Origin: Nocardioidaceae bacterium
GTDB taxonomy: Bacteria > Actinomycetota > Actinomycetes > Propionibacteriales > Nocardioidaceae
Length of the DNA stretch: 14,341 nt
NCBI GenBank assembly: GCA_013696015.1
Contig: JACCZI010000129.1
Location: 1 to 14,341 of the forward strand
Reading direction: 5' to 3'
This document shows, one piece after another, positions 6,381-13,034 of this stretch (position 1 is the first letter of the stretch; each line of letters begins with the position of its first letter). The notes beneath the pieces were generated by a model that saw nothing but the letters and a program-made list of their open reading frames with translations, searched no databases and was not told where the DNA came from. Position numbers and translations under genes: made by a program.

Positions 6381-7318
6381 TGCTGGATTCTCTGAAGGCG
6401 ATCGGCTCGGCCATCATGGCACCGCTGTACTTCGTCACTTCCGCGATCCTGACCGGGTGGCACTGGGCATTCACCCAGATCGGTCTCAGCGAGAACTCCG
6501 GCTGGACCTGGGCGCTGAGCATTATCGGCCTGACGGTCACGATTCGAGCCGCACTGATTCCGTTGTTTGTCCGGCAGATCAAGTCCAGCCGCAACATGCA
6601 GGTGCTCCAGCCGAAGGTGAAGGAGCTCCAGAAAAAGTACGGTCACGACCGCGAGCGCCTGACGCAAGAGACCATGGCGCTGTACAAGGACGCCGGAACG
6701 AACCCCTTCGCGTCCTGCCTGCCGCTGCTGCTGCAGGCGCCGATCTTCCTGGCCCTGTTCCAGCTTCTTGACAACGCCGCCAACGGCCGGGCCAGGGGTC
6801 TGCTGTCGTCGTCTCAGGCCGAATCGATCCAGGGTGCTGAGCTGCTCGGCGCCCGGATCGCCGACAGGTTCATCGGCGCTGAGTCGCTCAACGTGCAGAT
6901 CCTCACGCTGAGCCTCGTGGCGCTGATGACGATCACGACGTTCACCACCCAGCGCCAGCTGATGCGCAAGAACATGCCGGACAGCGCGCTCACCGGCCCG
7001 TATGCGCAACAGCAGAAGCTGTTGCTCTACATTCTGCCGGTGGTCTTCGCGGTGGGAGGCGTCGCGTTCCCGATGGGAGTTCTGCTGTATTGGACGACGT
7101 CCAACCTGTGGACGATGGGCCAGCAGTTCTACGTGATCCGCAACAATCCAGCCCCCGGGACACCGGCTTTCAAGTCGAAGCAGGAGCGGGACAACCGCAA
7201 GGGCAAGCCGGTCACCGCAGACCCACTGCTCGCCGCCGCTCAGGCTCCCCCGGCCCCGCGCCCTCGCCAGCAGCCGAAGAAGCAGTCGAGGTCGAAGCGC
7301 AAGCGACCGACCAACTGA
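6380..7318 (+). CDS. yidC: Membrane protein insertase YidC (Oxa1 family)
   Basis: YidC inserts and folds membrane proteins, alone or with SecYEG, in the cytoplasmic membrane. The 312-aa product is the short form without the large periplasmic domain of proteobacteria. It has a first membrane segment at about 40-60 (WALSIIGLTVTIRAALIPLF, with the hydrophilic-groove Arg in IRAALIPLF). A charged cytoplasmic coiled region follows (IKSSRNMQVLQPKVKELQKK), then the conserved NPFASCLPLLLQAPIFLALF, then two or three further membrane segments, including one around LLYILPVVFAVGGVAFPMGVL and the WTTSNLWTMGQQ segment. The tail is very basic, rich in Lys, Arg, Pro and Gln, and could bind ribosomes. I chose the ATG at 6380. 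The GTG at 6377 is also in frame but would sit against the AGGAGG ribosome binding site (6371-6376). Confidence 0.97.
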   Translation: MLDSLKAIGSAIMAPLYFVTSAILTGWHWAFTQIGLSENSGWTWALSIIGLTVTIRAALIPLFVRQIKSSRNMQVLQPKVKELQKKYGHDRERLTQETMALYKDAGTNPFASCLPLLLQAPIFLALFQLLDNAANGRARGLLSSSQAESIQGAELLGARIADRFIGAESLNVQILTLSLVALMTITTFTTQRQLMRKNMPDSALTGPYAQQQKLLLYILPVVFAVGGVAFPMGVLLYWTTSNLWTMGQQFYVIRNNPAPGTPAFKSKQERDNRKGKPVTADPLLAAAQAPPAPRPRQQPKKQSRSKRKRPTN

Positions 7319-7352
7319 TCGCCGACCGGGAATCAACTGCAAGGAGCACGTC

Positions 7353-7889
7353 GTGACCGAACCGGACGGCATCGTCGACCAGGACCAGCCGTCGGCACCG
7401 GAGGATGACGGTCGCCGAGCCCGAACCTCAGCACAGCGCCTCGAGCAGGACGGCGACATCGCCGCGGACTTCCTCGAGGAGCTGCTCGATATCGCCGACC
7501 TCGACGGGGACATCGACCTCGACGTCGAAGGGGACCGGGCCTCGGTATCTATCGTGGGCGGTGACCTTGGCCAGCTGGTCGGCAGTAGGGGGGAGGTCCT
7601 CGAGGCGCTCCAGGAGCTGACCCGGCTGACGGTATACCGGGAGACCGGCGAGCGCAGCCGCCTCATGCTGGACATCGCGAGTTACCGCGCGAACCGACGG
7701 AGCGCCCTGACGGAACTGGCTAAACAGGTGAGCGAGCGCGTCCGGTCCTCGGGGGAAGCGGAGCCGATGGACGCCATGTCGCCGTTCGAGCGCAAGATCG
7801 TGCATGACACGGTAGCCGGCGCCGGCCTACGGAGCGAGTCCGAGGGCGAAGAGCCGCAGCGACGAGTCGTGGTCCTGCCACCACCGTGA
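7353..7889 (+). CDS. khpB: KhpB/Jag family RNA-binding protein (KH and R3H domains)
   Basis: KhpB (Jag) is a cytoplasmic RNA-binding protein that in other Gram-positive bacteria partners with KhpA and influences cell elongation and division. The 178-aa product has an acidic N-terminal stretch (about 1-40, rich in Asp and Glu). A KH-like domain follows (about 45-115) containing VSIVGGDLGQLVGSRGEVLEALQ. A C-terminal R3H domain carries SPFERKIVH (Arg-x3-His) and ends EPQRRVVVLPP. The start is a GTG at 7353 with AAGGAG at 7341-7346. It follows yidC by 34 bases, and its stop overlaps the rsmG start (GTGA). The RNAs it binds here are unknown. Confidence 0.93.
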   Translation: MTEPDGIVDQDQPSAPEDDGRRARTSAQRLEQDGDIAADFLEELLDIADLDGDIDLDVEGDRASVSIVGGDLGQLVGSRGEVLEALQELTRLTVYRETGERSRLMLDIASYRANRRSALTELAKQVSERVRSSGEAEPMDAMSPFERKIVHDTVAGAGLRSESEGEEPQRRVVVLPPP

Positions 7890-8554
7890 GCGATCGCGTT
7901 CCACGTGAAACGCCAGCCCCACCCCTCGCAGCTGTCACAGTGTTCGGCCCGGTCCTTCCTGGACTTCTCCGCTACGCCGAGCTGTTGGCCGGTCCTGCCA
8001 TCCTGGCCGGCTGCATCGGACCCCATGAAGCCGGCCGCCTGTGGGAACGGCACCTGCTCAACTGCGCCGTGGCAGTCTCGGTGGTGCCGCCGGCCGGGCA
8101 GGCGGCGGACGTCGGCTCGGGTGCTGGCCTGCCGGGATTGGTGTGGGCACTGATGCGCCCCGATGCGGAGCTGACGCTGGTCGAACCACTGCACCGACGC
8201 GTCGACTTCCTCCAGGAGGCAGTTGCGGTGCTGCAGCTGGACAACGTCACCGTGGTCCGGGCCCGGGCCGAGGAGCTGCACGGCTCGCACCAGTTCGATC
8301 TCGTGGCGGCCCGCGCCGTCGCCCCGCTGAAGCGCCTGATCCCGGCTTGTCTGCCGTTGGTTCGCCGGACCGGATCCCTGGTAGCGCTCAAGGGAGCGAC
8401 GGCACTTCATGAAATCGACGAAGCGCGGCCGCAGCTTCGGCGCGTGCGCGCGACATCCGTGGTCGTCACAACCTACGGTGAAGGCATCGTGAGTCCACCG
8501 ACGACGGCGGTCATCGTGCGCACCGAACGCGGCACAGAGAGGGGCAAAGTGTGA
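7886..8554 (+). CDS. rsmG: 16S rRNA (guanine-527-N7)-methyltransferase RsmG (GidB)
   Basis: RsmG methylates G527 of 16S rRNA using S-adenosylmethionine; its loss gives low-level streptomycin resistance in several actinomycetes. The 222-aa product contains the SAM-binding motif AADVGSGAGLPG at about 73-84, the following acidic strand LTLVEPLHRRVDFLQE, and the later conserved VAARAVAPLKRLIP. The GTG start overlaps the khpB stop by four bases, and the stop overlaps the parA start in the same way. A parS-like site lies inside its first codons and encodes V-P-R-E-T. Confidence 0.96.
   Translation: MSDRVPRETPAPPLAAVTVFGPVLPGLLRYAELLAGPAILAGCIGPHEAGRLWERHLLNCAVAVSVVPPAGQAADVGSGAGLPGLVWALMRPDAELTLVEPLHRRVDFLQEAVAVLQLDNVTVVRARAEELHGSHQFDLVAARAVAPLKRLIPACLPLVRRTGSLVALKGATALHEIDEARPQLRRVRATSVVVTTYGEGIVSPPTTAVIVRTERGTERGKV
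7898..7911 (+). promoter_or_regulatory. parS: parS-like ParB binding site 1 (inside rsmG)
   Basis: GTTCCACGTGAAAC matches the palindromic parS core GTTTCACGTGAAAC at 13 of 14 positions (C for T at position 4). It is within the 5' end of rsmG, 1.9 kb from parB, and encodes V-P-R-E-T. Origin-proximal parS sites inside this gene region are common in actinomycetes. ParB binding is inferred. Confidence 0.85.
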
Positions 8555-9753
8555 CTTCGCCCGAGATAGCACAACCAGAGTTAGCACGTCTCGGGCTCGG
8601 CTGGCCCGAGCGGGAAGCGAAACGTCCACAGGAGGTCCCGATGTCGCGGCAGCCCCCGACCGCCGAACCCATCGGCCGAGGGAGCGGGCTGGGTTGGGCG
8701 GCGGAACAAGTTTCACGTGGAACTGGTCCGGCCCCCCACGACATCGAGGGGTTCGGTCCCGCTCCGGCCCCGGGGACCCTGGCCCGGGCGGCGGCTGTCA
8801 CCTCCACCGTGGGCGCCCCCGCGAACGTGGTACCGGCAGTAGCACCCGCACCTCGGTCCTTCCCTGCCGCACCCGACACCTCACAGCGTGCCGCCTCGAT
8901 CGTCCGCGAGCGCCGAACGCGGCGCCCGCTGCCGCGTCCCGCAACACCGCGCGTGTTCGTCGTCGCGAACCAGAAGGGCGGGGTCGGGAAAACCACGACG
9001 GCGGTCAACCTCGCTGCGGCGCTGGCTCAGCTCGGCGCCCGGGTGCTGCTAATCGACCTGGACCCCCAGGGCAATGCCTCCACCGCGCTGGGGATCAATC
9101 ACGACGAGGGCAGTCCAGGCGTGTACGAAGCCCTGGTGGACTCGGTGCCGCTCCGGAAGCTGATCCGCCCCACCGCCGTGCCCGGTCTGACAGCGGTCCC
9201 GGCGACGATCGACCTCGTCGGAGCCGAGATCGAGCTGGTGACGCTGCCGGAGCGCGAGCACCGACTCCGCTCAGCGGTGGTGGACCACCTGGCGCAACCC
9301 GGAGCAGCCGAGGATCGGCTCGATTATGTCTTCGTCGACTGTCCGCCGTCGTTGGGACTGCTCACGCTGAACGCACTCGTCGCGGGCCGCGAAATGTTGG
9401 TGCCCATTCAGTGCGAGTACTACGCGCTCGAAGGCGTAGGGCAGCTGATGCGCAACGTCGAGCTCGTCCAGGCGCACCTCAACCCCGGCTTGGCGGTCTC
9501 CACCGTGCTCTTGACCATGCACGACGGACGTACCCGGTTGTCGGCAGCCGTGGCAGATGAGGTCAGAGCACATTTCGGCGACCGGGTCCTCCGCACGACG
9601 ATTCCTCGCTCGGTCCGCATCTCCGAGGCACCGAGCTTCGCGCAGACCGTAATGACCTATGACCCCACATCAGCAGGGGCGTTGTGCTACGTCGACGCCG
9701 CCCGGGAGGTGGCCCACATGCCCGTGCCGCCGACGCCAGAGGAGGACGGATGA
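8551..9753 (+). CDS. parA: Chromosome partitioning ATPase ParA
   Basis: ParA is a Walker-type ATPase that binds DNA non-specifically and moves ParB-parS complexes to segregate origins. The 400-aa product has an N-terminal extension of about 134 residues, rich in Pro, Ala and Arg, which is long even for actinomycetes. The ATPase core then starts at RVFVVANQKGGVGKTTT (deviant Walker A at 142-150). It includes LLIDLDPQGNASTALGI and the Walker B strand FVDCPPSLGLLTLNAL. The GTG start at 8551 overlaps the rsmG stop and has GAGAGGGG at 8537-8544. An in-frame ATG at 8641 has a stronger AGGAGGT (8630-8636), so a form shorter by 30 residues is possible. The second parS-like site is inside the extension. 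The stop overlaps parB. Confidence 0.96.
   Translation: MTSPEIAQPELARLGLGWPEREAKRPQEVPMSRQPPTAEPIGRGSGLGWAAEQVSRGTGPAPHDIEGFGPAPAPGTLARAAAVTSTVGAPANVVPAVAPAPRSFPAAPDTSQRAASIVRERRTRRPLPRPATPRVFVVANQKGGVGKTTTAVNLAAALAQLGARVLLIDLDPQGNASTALGINHDEGSPGVYEALVDSVPLRKLIRPTAVPGLTAVPATIDLVGAEIELVTLPEREHRLRSAVVDHLAQPGAAEDRLDYVFVDCPPSLGLLTLNALVAGREMLVPIQCEYYALEGVGQLMRNVELVQAHLNPGLAVSTVLLTMHDGRTRLSAAVADEVRAHFGDRVLRTTIPRSVRISEAPSFAQTVMTYDPTSAGALCYVDAAREVAHMPVPPTPEEDG
8630..8640 (+). promoter_or_regulatory. Strong internal ribosome binding site in parA
   Basis: AGGAGGT (8630-8636) precedes an in-frame ATG at 8641 by four bases. It is a better ribosome binding site than the one before the upstream GTG at 8551. 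It could decide the real parA start or give a second, shorter form. Confidence 0.5.
8710..8723 (+). promoter_or_regulatory. parS: parS-like ParB binding site 2 (inside parA)
   Basis: GTTTCACGTGGAAC matches the parS core at 13 of 14 positions (G for A at position 11). Its reverse complement is exactly the site at 7898-7911, so the two sites are identical and inverted. It encodes V-S-R-G-T in the N-terminal extension of ParA. ParB binding is inferred. Confidence 0.85.
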
Positions 9754-10718
9754 GCAGTCGTCGCGGTCTAGGGCGGGGGTTGGGCGCCCTCATCCCCTCG
9801 GCTCCGGTCGCCAAAACCAGCCCGCTCGACGAGCTCATCCCCCACTTGGAGCACAGCCGGCCGGGAGTTGCGACGCCAACGCTCGAGAGGGCAGGGGCGG
9901 CCGCAGGCGCATACTTTGCGGAGCTGCCGGTGGACGCCATCCGGGCGAACCCTCGACAGCCGCGTCAGGTCTTCGACCAAGACGCCATGGCCGAGCTGGT
10001 GCATTCCATTCGCGAGGTCGGCCTCCTGCAGCCCGTCATCGTCCGTCCCGTCGCAGCTGCGTATGAGCTGGTCATGGGCGAGCGCCGCTGGCGCGCCGCC
10101 CGGGAGGCCGGACTCCAGCGGGTGCCGGCCATCGTGCGCGAGACGGCGGACGAAGACCTGTTGCGTGACGCGCTGCTGGAGAACCTGCACCGAGCGCAGC
10201 TCAACCCGCTCGAGGAGGCTGCCGCCTACGCTCAGTTGCTGGAAGACTTCGGGTGCACCCACGACGAGCTGGCCGCCCGCCTGGGCAGGTCGCGCCCACA
10301 GATCAGCAACACCCTGCGTCTGTTGCGACTCACCGCGCCTGTCCAGCGTCGCGTTGCCGCGGGTGTCCTGAGTGCCGGCCACGCTCGCGCACTTGTCACC
10401 GTCGAGGACCCGCACGTACAAGAGCAGCTCGCTGCTCGCGTGGTCGCCCAGGGACTGTCGGTGCGAGCCCTGGAAGAGGCCGTGTCCCTCGGTGTGGCGT
10501 CGACCGAGACCGAGGCCGAGAGCGGGCCGGCACGGCAGCAGCGTGTCGTCGCCCCTCGGCTGACCGACCTCGCCGCGCGACTCTCCGACCGTTTCGAGAC
10601 GCGGGTCCGCGTCGAACTCGGCCGACGCAAAGGCCGAATAACAGTTGAGTTCGCGACACTCGACGACCTGGAGCGCATCGTCACACTGCTAGAGCCAGAA
10701 ACCGACAAGTCCGCTTGA
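9750..10718 (+). CDS. parB: Chromosome partitioning protein ParB
   Basis: ParB binds parS, spreads along DNA as a CTP-dependent clamp, and is moved by ParA. From the ATG at 9750 it has 322 aa. The N-terminus SSRRGLGRGLGALIP is the ParA-interacting region typical of chromosomal ParB. The CTP-binding N-domain follows, with NPRQPR (68-73), GERRWRA (110-116) and ENLHRAQLNPLEEA (144-157). A helix-turn-helix spans about 168-195 (DELAARLGRSRPQISNTLRLL). A C-terminal dimerization region comes last, with RKGRITVEF. A frame extension exists upstream, but the ATG has GGAGGA at 9741-9746 and overlaps the parA stop (ATGA), so it is preferred. It is the last gene of the plus-strand run and converges on trxA. 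Confidence 0.97.
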   Translation: MSSRRGLGRGLGALIPSAPVAKTSPLDELIPHLEHSRPGVATPTLERAGAAAGAYFAELPVDAIRANPRQPRQVFDQDAMAELVHSIREVGLLQPVIVRPVAAAYELVMGERRWRAAREAGLQRVPAIVRETADEDLLRDALLENLHRAQLNPLEEAAAYAQLLEDFGCTHDELAARLGRSRPQISNTLRLLRLTAPVQRRVAAGVLSAGHARALVTVEDPHVQEQLAARVVAQGLSVRALEEAVSLGVASTETEAESGPARQQRVVAPRLTDLAARLSDRFETRVRVELGRRKGRITVEFATLDDLERIVTLLEPETDKSA

Positions 10719-10769
10719 CGACTCGCCGACTCGTCGCTGTGTCGACAAGGCAAGAAGTGCGGTGCCAGG
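10719..10769. other. Convergent parB/trxA gap
   Basis: These 51 bases separate the convergent genes parB and trxA. They contain short repeats of the type CGACTCG and GTCGACAAG, but no clear stem with a T-tract. I see no gene here. In Mycobacterium and several other actinomycetes a cwlM-like amidase gene sits at this place. Confidence 0.5.
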
Positions 10770-11096
10770 TCAGGCGATGAAGTCACGCAGGTCGGCGAGC
10801 AGCGCCGCCTTGGGTTTGGCGCCGACGATCGACTTCACCACGTCGCCGCCCTTGTAGACGTTTAAGGTCGGGATGCCGGTCACGCGGTACTGAGCGGGTG
10901 TCTGGGGGTTCTCGTCGACGTTGAGCTTGACGATCGTGATGTCGTCACCGTGCTCGGCGGCGATCTCTTCGAGGATCGGCGTCACCTGACGGCACGGGCC
11001 ACACCACTCGGCCCAGAAGTCAACCAGCACAGGCTTTTCGGAGCCGAGCACCGTTTGCGCAAAGTCGGCGTCAGTGACGGAAGAGATGCTGGTCAC
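10770..11096 (-). CDS. trxA: Thioredoxin
   Basis: Thioredoxin is a small cytoplasmic disulfide reductase that receives electrons from thioredoxin reductase and reduces ribonucleotide reductase, peroxiredoxins and other proteins. The 108-aa product has the active site WCGPC at residues 31-35 after VLVDFWAE, the cis-proline loop TGIPTL, and the helix KAALLADLRDFI at the end. I chose the GTG at 11096-11094, which has GAGGAG six bases upstream. A longer open frame exists but has no thioredoxin resemblance before this point. It lies 83 bases after trxB, its reductase. Confidence 0.97.
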   Translation of the reverse strand: MTSISSVTDADFAQTVLGSEKPVLVDFWAEWCGPCRQVTPILEEIAAEHGDDITIVKLNVDENPQTPAQYRVTGIPTLNVYKGGDVVKSIVGAKPKAALLADLRDFIA

Positions 11097-11145
11097 AGGT
11101 TGCTCCTCAAGTCGATCGGCTGGTGTGCAACGTCGTACGAGTAAC

Positions 11146-11167
11146 AATGCCGCACCGCTCCGGCATT
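11146..11167 (-). terminator. Small hairpin between trxB and trxA
   Basis: AATGCCG (7-base stem) and CGGCATT enclose an 8-base loop in the 83-base trxB-trxA gap. On the minus strand it is followed by a short T-containing stretch (GTTAC) but no real T-tract. It could weaken read-through or stabilise an RNA end, and it may be chance. Confidence 0.3.
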
Positions 11168-11179
11168 CCCTAGGTGCTC

Positions 11180-12181
11180 TCAGACGACGACGGTGCGGGC
11201 CTGCGCCAAGGCGGCGCCGCCCGGGTCCGCGAGGGCGGTGAGGTACCGCTCGGCGTCGAGGGCCGCCGCGCAACCAGTCCCCGCTGCCGTGACGGCCTGC
11301 CGGTATGTGTGGTCGACGAGGTCACCGCTGGCGAAGACGCCGGGCACGCTGGTGTGGGTGCTCGGTGTGTCCACCAAGACGTAGCCCTCGGCGTCCAGGG
11401 CAACCTGACCGTGCAGCAGCTCGGAGCGTGGGTCGTGTCCGATGGCGATGAACAGCGCGCTCACCGGCAGGTCCGAGGTGTGGCCGGTCGTGGTGTCCTC
11501 CAGCGTCAGGCCGGTGAGCCGGTCGTCCCCGTTGATGGCGCTGACGGCGCTGTTCCATGCGAACTCGATCTTGTCGTTGGCGAAGGCCCGGTCCTGCATG
11601 ATCTTGCTGGCCCGCAGGCCGTCACGGCGGTGGATCAACGTCACCTTGCGGGCAAACCGGGTGAGGAAGGTTGCTTCCTCGATGGCGGAGTCGCCGCCAC
11701 CCACTACGGCGATGTCCTGGTCGCGGCAGAAGAAGCCATCACAGGTGGCGCACCAGCTCACTCCGTGGCCGGACAACCGGTCTTCGTCGGGCAGACCGAG
11801 CTTGCGGTATCCCGACCCCATCGCCAGGATCACCGCGCGAGCGTGGTGCTCGGAGCCGTCGGCGGTGTGCACGGTCTTGACCGGGCGGGTCAGCTCGACC
11901 TCGGTGACGTCGTCGGGGATCAGCTCCGCGCCGAACCGCTCGGCCTGGGCCCGCAGCTTGTCCATGAGGTCCGGGCCCATCACTCCGTCGGGGAAGCCCG
12001 GGTAGTTCTCGACATCGGTCGTGGTCATCAGCGCCCCGCCTGCTGTGACCGAGCCCTCGAAGACGAGCGGCTGGAGCCGGGCCCGGGCGGCGTAGAGGGC
12101 AGCGGTGTACCCGGCCGGCCCGGAGCCGATGATGATGACGTCGCGTGCTGCGGTCGGGCGCTCCTGCGACACCGTGGTCAT
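11180..12181 (-). CDS. trxB: Thioredoxin-disulfide reductase
   Basis: TrxB transfers electrons from NADPH through FAD and a redox-active disulfide to thioredoxin. The 333-aa product has the FAD-binding motif GSGPAG at 19-24, the redox pair in CATCDG (Cys144 and Cys147), the NADPH motif GGGDSA after VAV, and the C-terminal FAD motif GVFASGDLVDHTYRQA. The start is the ATG at 12181-12179. It has AAAGGAG just upstream, at short spacing. A GTG three codons in (12172-12170) is also possible, with longer spacing. The frame is open over 100 codons further upstream but overlaps the anti-sigma gene and has no family resemblance. In Mycobacterium the same order sigM, rsmA, trxB, trxC is known. Confidence 0.97.
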   Translation of the reverse strand: MTTVSQERPTAARDVIIIGSGPAGYTAALYAARARLQPLVFEGSVTAGGALMTTTDVENYPGFPDGVMGPDLMDKLRAQAERFGAELIPDDVTEVELTRPVKTVHTADGSEHHARAVILAMGSGYRKLGLPDEDRLSGHGVSWCATCDGFFCRDQDIAVVGGGDSAIEEATFLTRFARKVTLIHRRDGLRASKIMQDRAFANDKIEFAWNSAVSAINGDDRLTGLTLEDTTTGHTSDLPVSALFIAIGHDPRSELLHGQVALDAEGYVLVDTPSTHTSVPGVFASGDLVDHTYRQAVTAAGTGCAAALDAERYLTALADPGGAALAQARTVVV

Positions 12182-12194
12182 GTCTCCTTTGCCT

Positions 12195-12251
12195 GCGCCT
12201 TCCGTCAGGCGCGCACAGGGGGAACAGATCCCGGGAGGCTGGGATTCCCGG
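12195..12251 (-). repeat. Two small hairpins upstream of trxB
   Basis: The 76-base gap between the anti-sigma gene and trxB holds two inverted repeats. GCGCCT/AGGCGC has a 6-base loop (12195-12212) and lies close to the trxB ribosome binding site. CCGGGA/TCCCGG has a 9-base loop (12231-12251). Neither has a T-tract. They could affect trxB translation or processing, but both are short and GC-rich, so chance is possible. Confidence 0.35.
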
Positions 12252-12257
12252 CGCAGC

Positions 12258-13034
12258 CTAGTCGAGGTCGAGCCGGGCACGGGCCGCGACGAGAGGGCCA
12301 CCGCTCTCGCAGGACACGGCCAGCGCGAGCCGGTTCGCCCGCGGACCGGAGAGGAAGAGCAGCGCCGGACGGCCGTCGAGCAGGACCGGGCGGGCCTGAC
12401 CCCTGAAGGCGAGTGCCTCGGCGGGTTGGCATTTCTGCAACGCTCCTCGAAGCTGGGATGCTGCGTCGCCGCGTTTCGGAGAAACGCCAGCTGTCGCCGA
12501 GTAGAACTCGCGGACCACGTCACTGCCGAAGGACTCCGTCGTCAGGGACGGGGGCTCGCGCCCGGCGTCCCCGGACTCCGGTGAGCCCTGGCCGGCAGCG
12601 GTTCCCCCGGCGGGCGCGTTCTGCTCCGCCGTCGCAGGCCTGCTGTCGTCGCCAGCCTGGGACTGCAGCACCTGGTTCCCCACAGCGACCGCGACCACGA
12701 GCGTGGCGGCAGCTGCCAGCGGGGCCAGCCAACGCAGCCGCCGGGGGGCCAGCGCCACCACCCGGCTCTCGTGGTCCTCGTCGGCGGCACGAGCCTCGAC
12801 CGCCCGTTGCAGTGCGGCGTCGAGGCGGGTTGCGACGTCGGCCGGCATGCCCAGCGTCGGTTGGGCGCGCAGCAGAGCCGACACCTCGGCGAGGCCGCTG
12901 CGCAGGCCCTGGCACTGGCGGCAGGAGTCGAGATGGGTCACGACCGCCGTCGCCCGGGCCGGCTCGAGAACACCGGCGTCGAGGTCCGCGACAGTCGCCG
13001 CGTCGAGGTGCGGCCGGAATTCCGGCTCACCCAT
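12258..13034 (-). CDS. rsmA: Zinc-finger anti-sigma factor, probable SigM regulator (RsmA-like)
   Basis: This is a membrane anti-sigma factor that probably holds SigM inactive until a stress signal releases it. The 258-aa product has an N-terminal zinc-binding anti-sigma motif, H-x3-C-x2-C (His34, Cys38, Cys41 in THLDSCRQCQG). A cytoplasmic helical part follows, then one membrane segment at about 101-121 (RWLAPLAAAATLVVAVAVG). The outer domain starts with a low-complexity Gly/Ala/Pro/Ser linker and ends in a conserved-looking region with a Cys pair (KCQPAEA and VSCESGG). The ATG at 13034-13032 overlaps the sigM stop by eight bases. A GTG nine bases earlier (13043) is also possible. The name follows the mycobacterial sigM-rsmA-trxB order, and the signal it senses is unknown. 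Confidence 0.85.
   Translation of the reverse strand: MGEPEFRPHLDAATVADLDAGVLEPARATAVVTHLDSCRQCQGLRSGLAEVSALLRAQPTLGMPADVATRLDAALQRAVEARAADEDHESRVVALAPRRLRWLAPLAAAATLVVAVAVGNQVLQSQAGDDSRPATAEQNAPAGGTAAGQGSPESGDAGREPPSLTTESFGSDVVREFYSATAGVSPKRGDAASQLRGALQKCQPAEALAFRGQARPVLLDGRPALLFLSGPRANRLALAVSCESGGPLVAARARLDLD

Noticed and set aside
6329..7675. Long minus-strand open frame (448 codons) opposite yidC and khpB
   Set aside because: It is antisense to well supported genes and its translation is low-complexity Arg/Ser/Leu-rich sequence without family motifs.
12182..12257. A SigM-type promoter before trxB
   Set aside because: A GGGAAT element is present, but I found no convincing CGTC-like -10 element at the right distance, so I did not call a promoter.
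11174..12406. Plus-strand open frame (410 codons) opposite trxB
   Set aside because: It is the mirror of trxB, which has all catalytic motifs; no independent evidence supports it.
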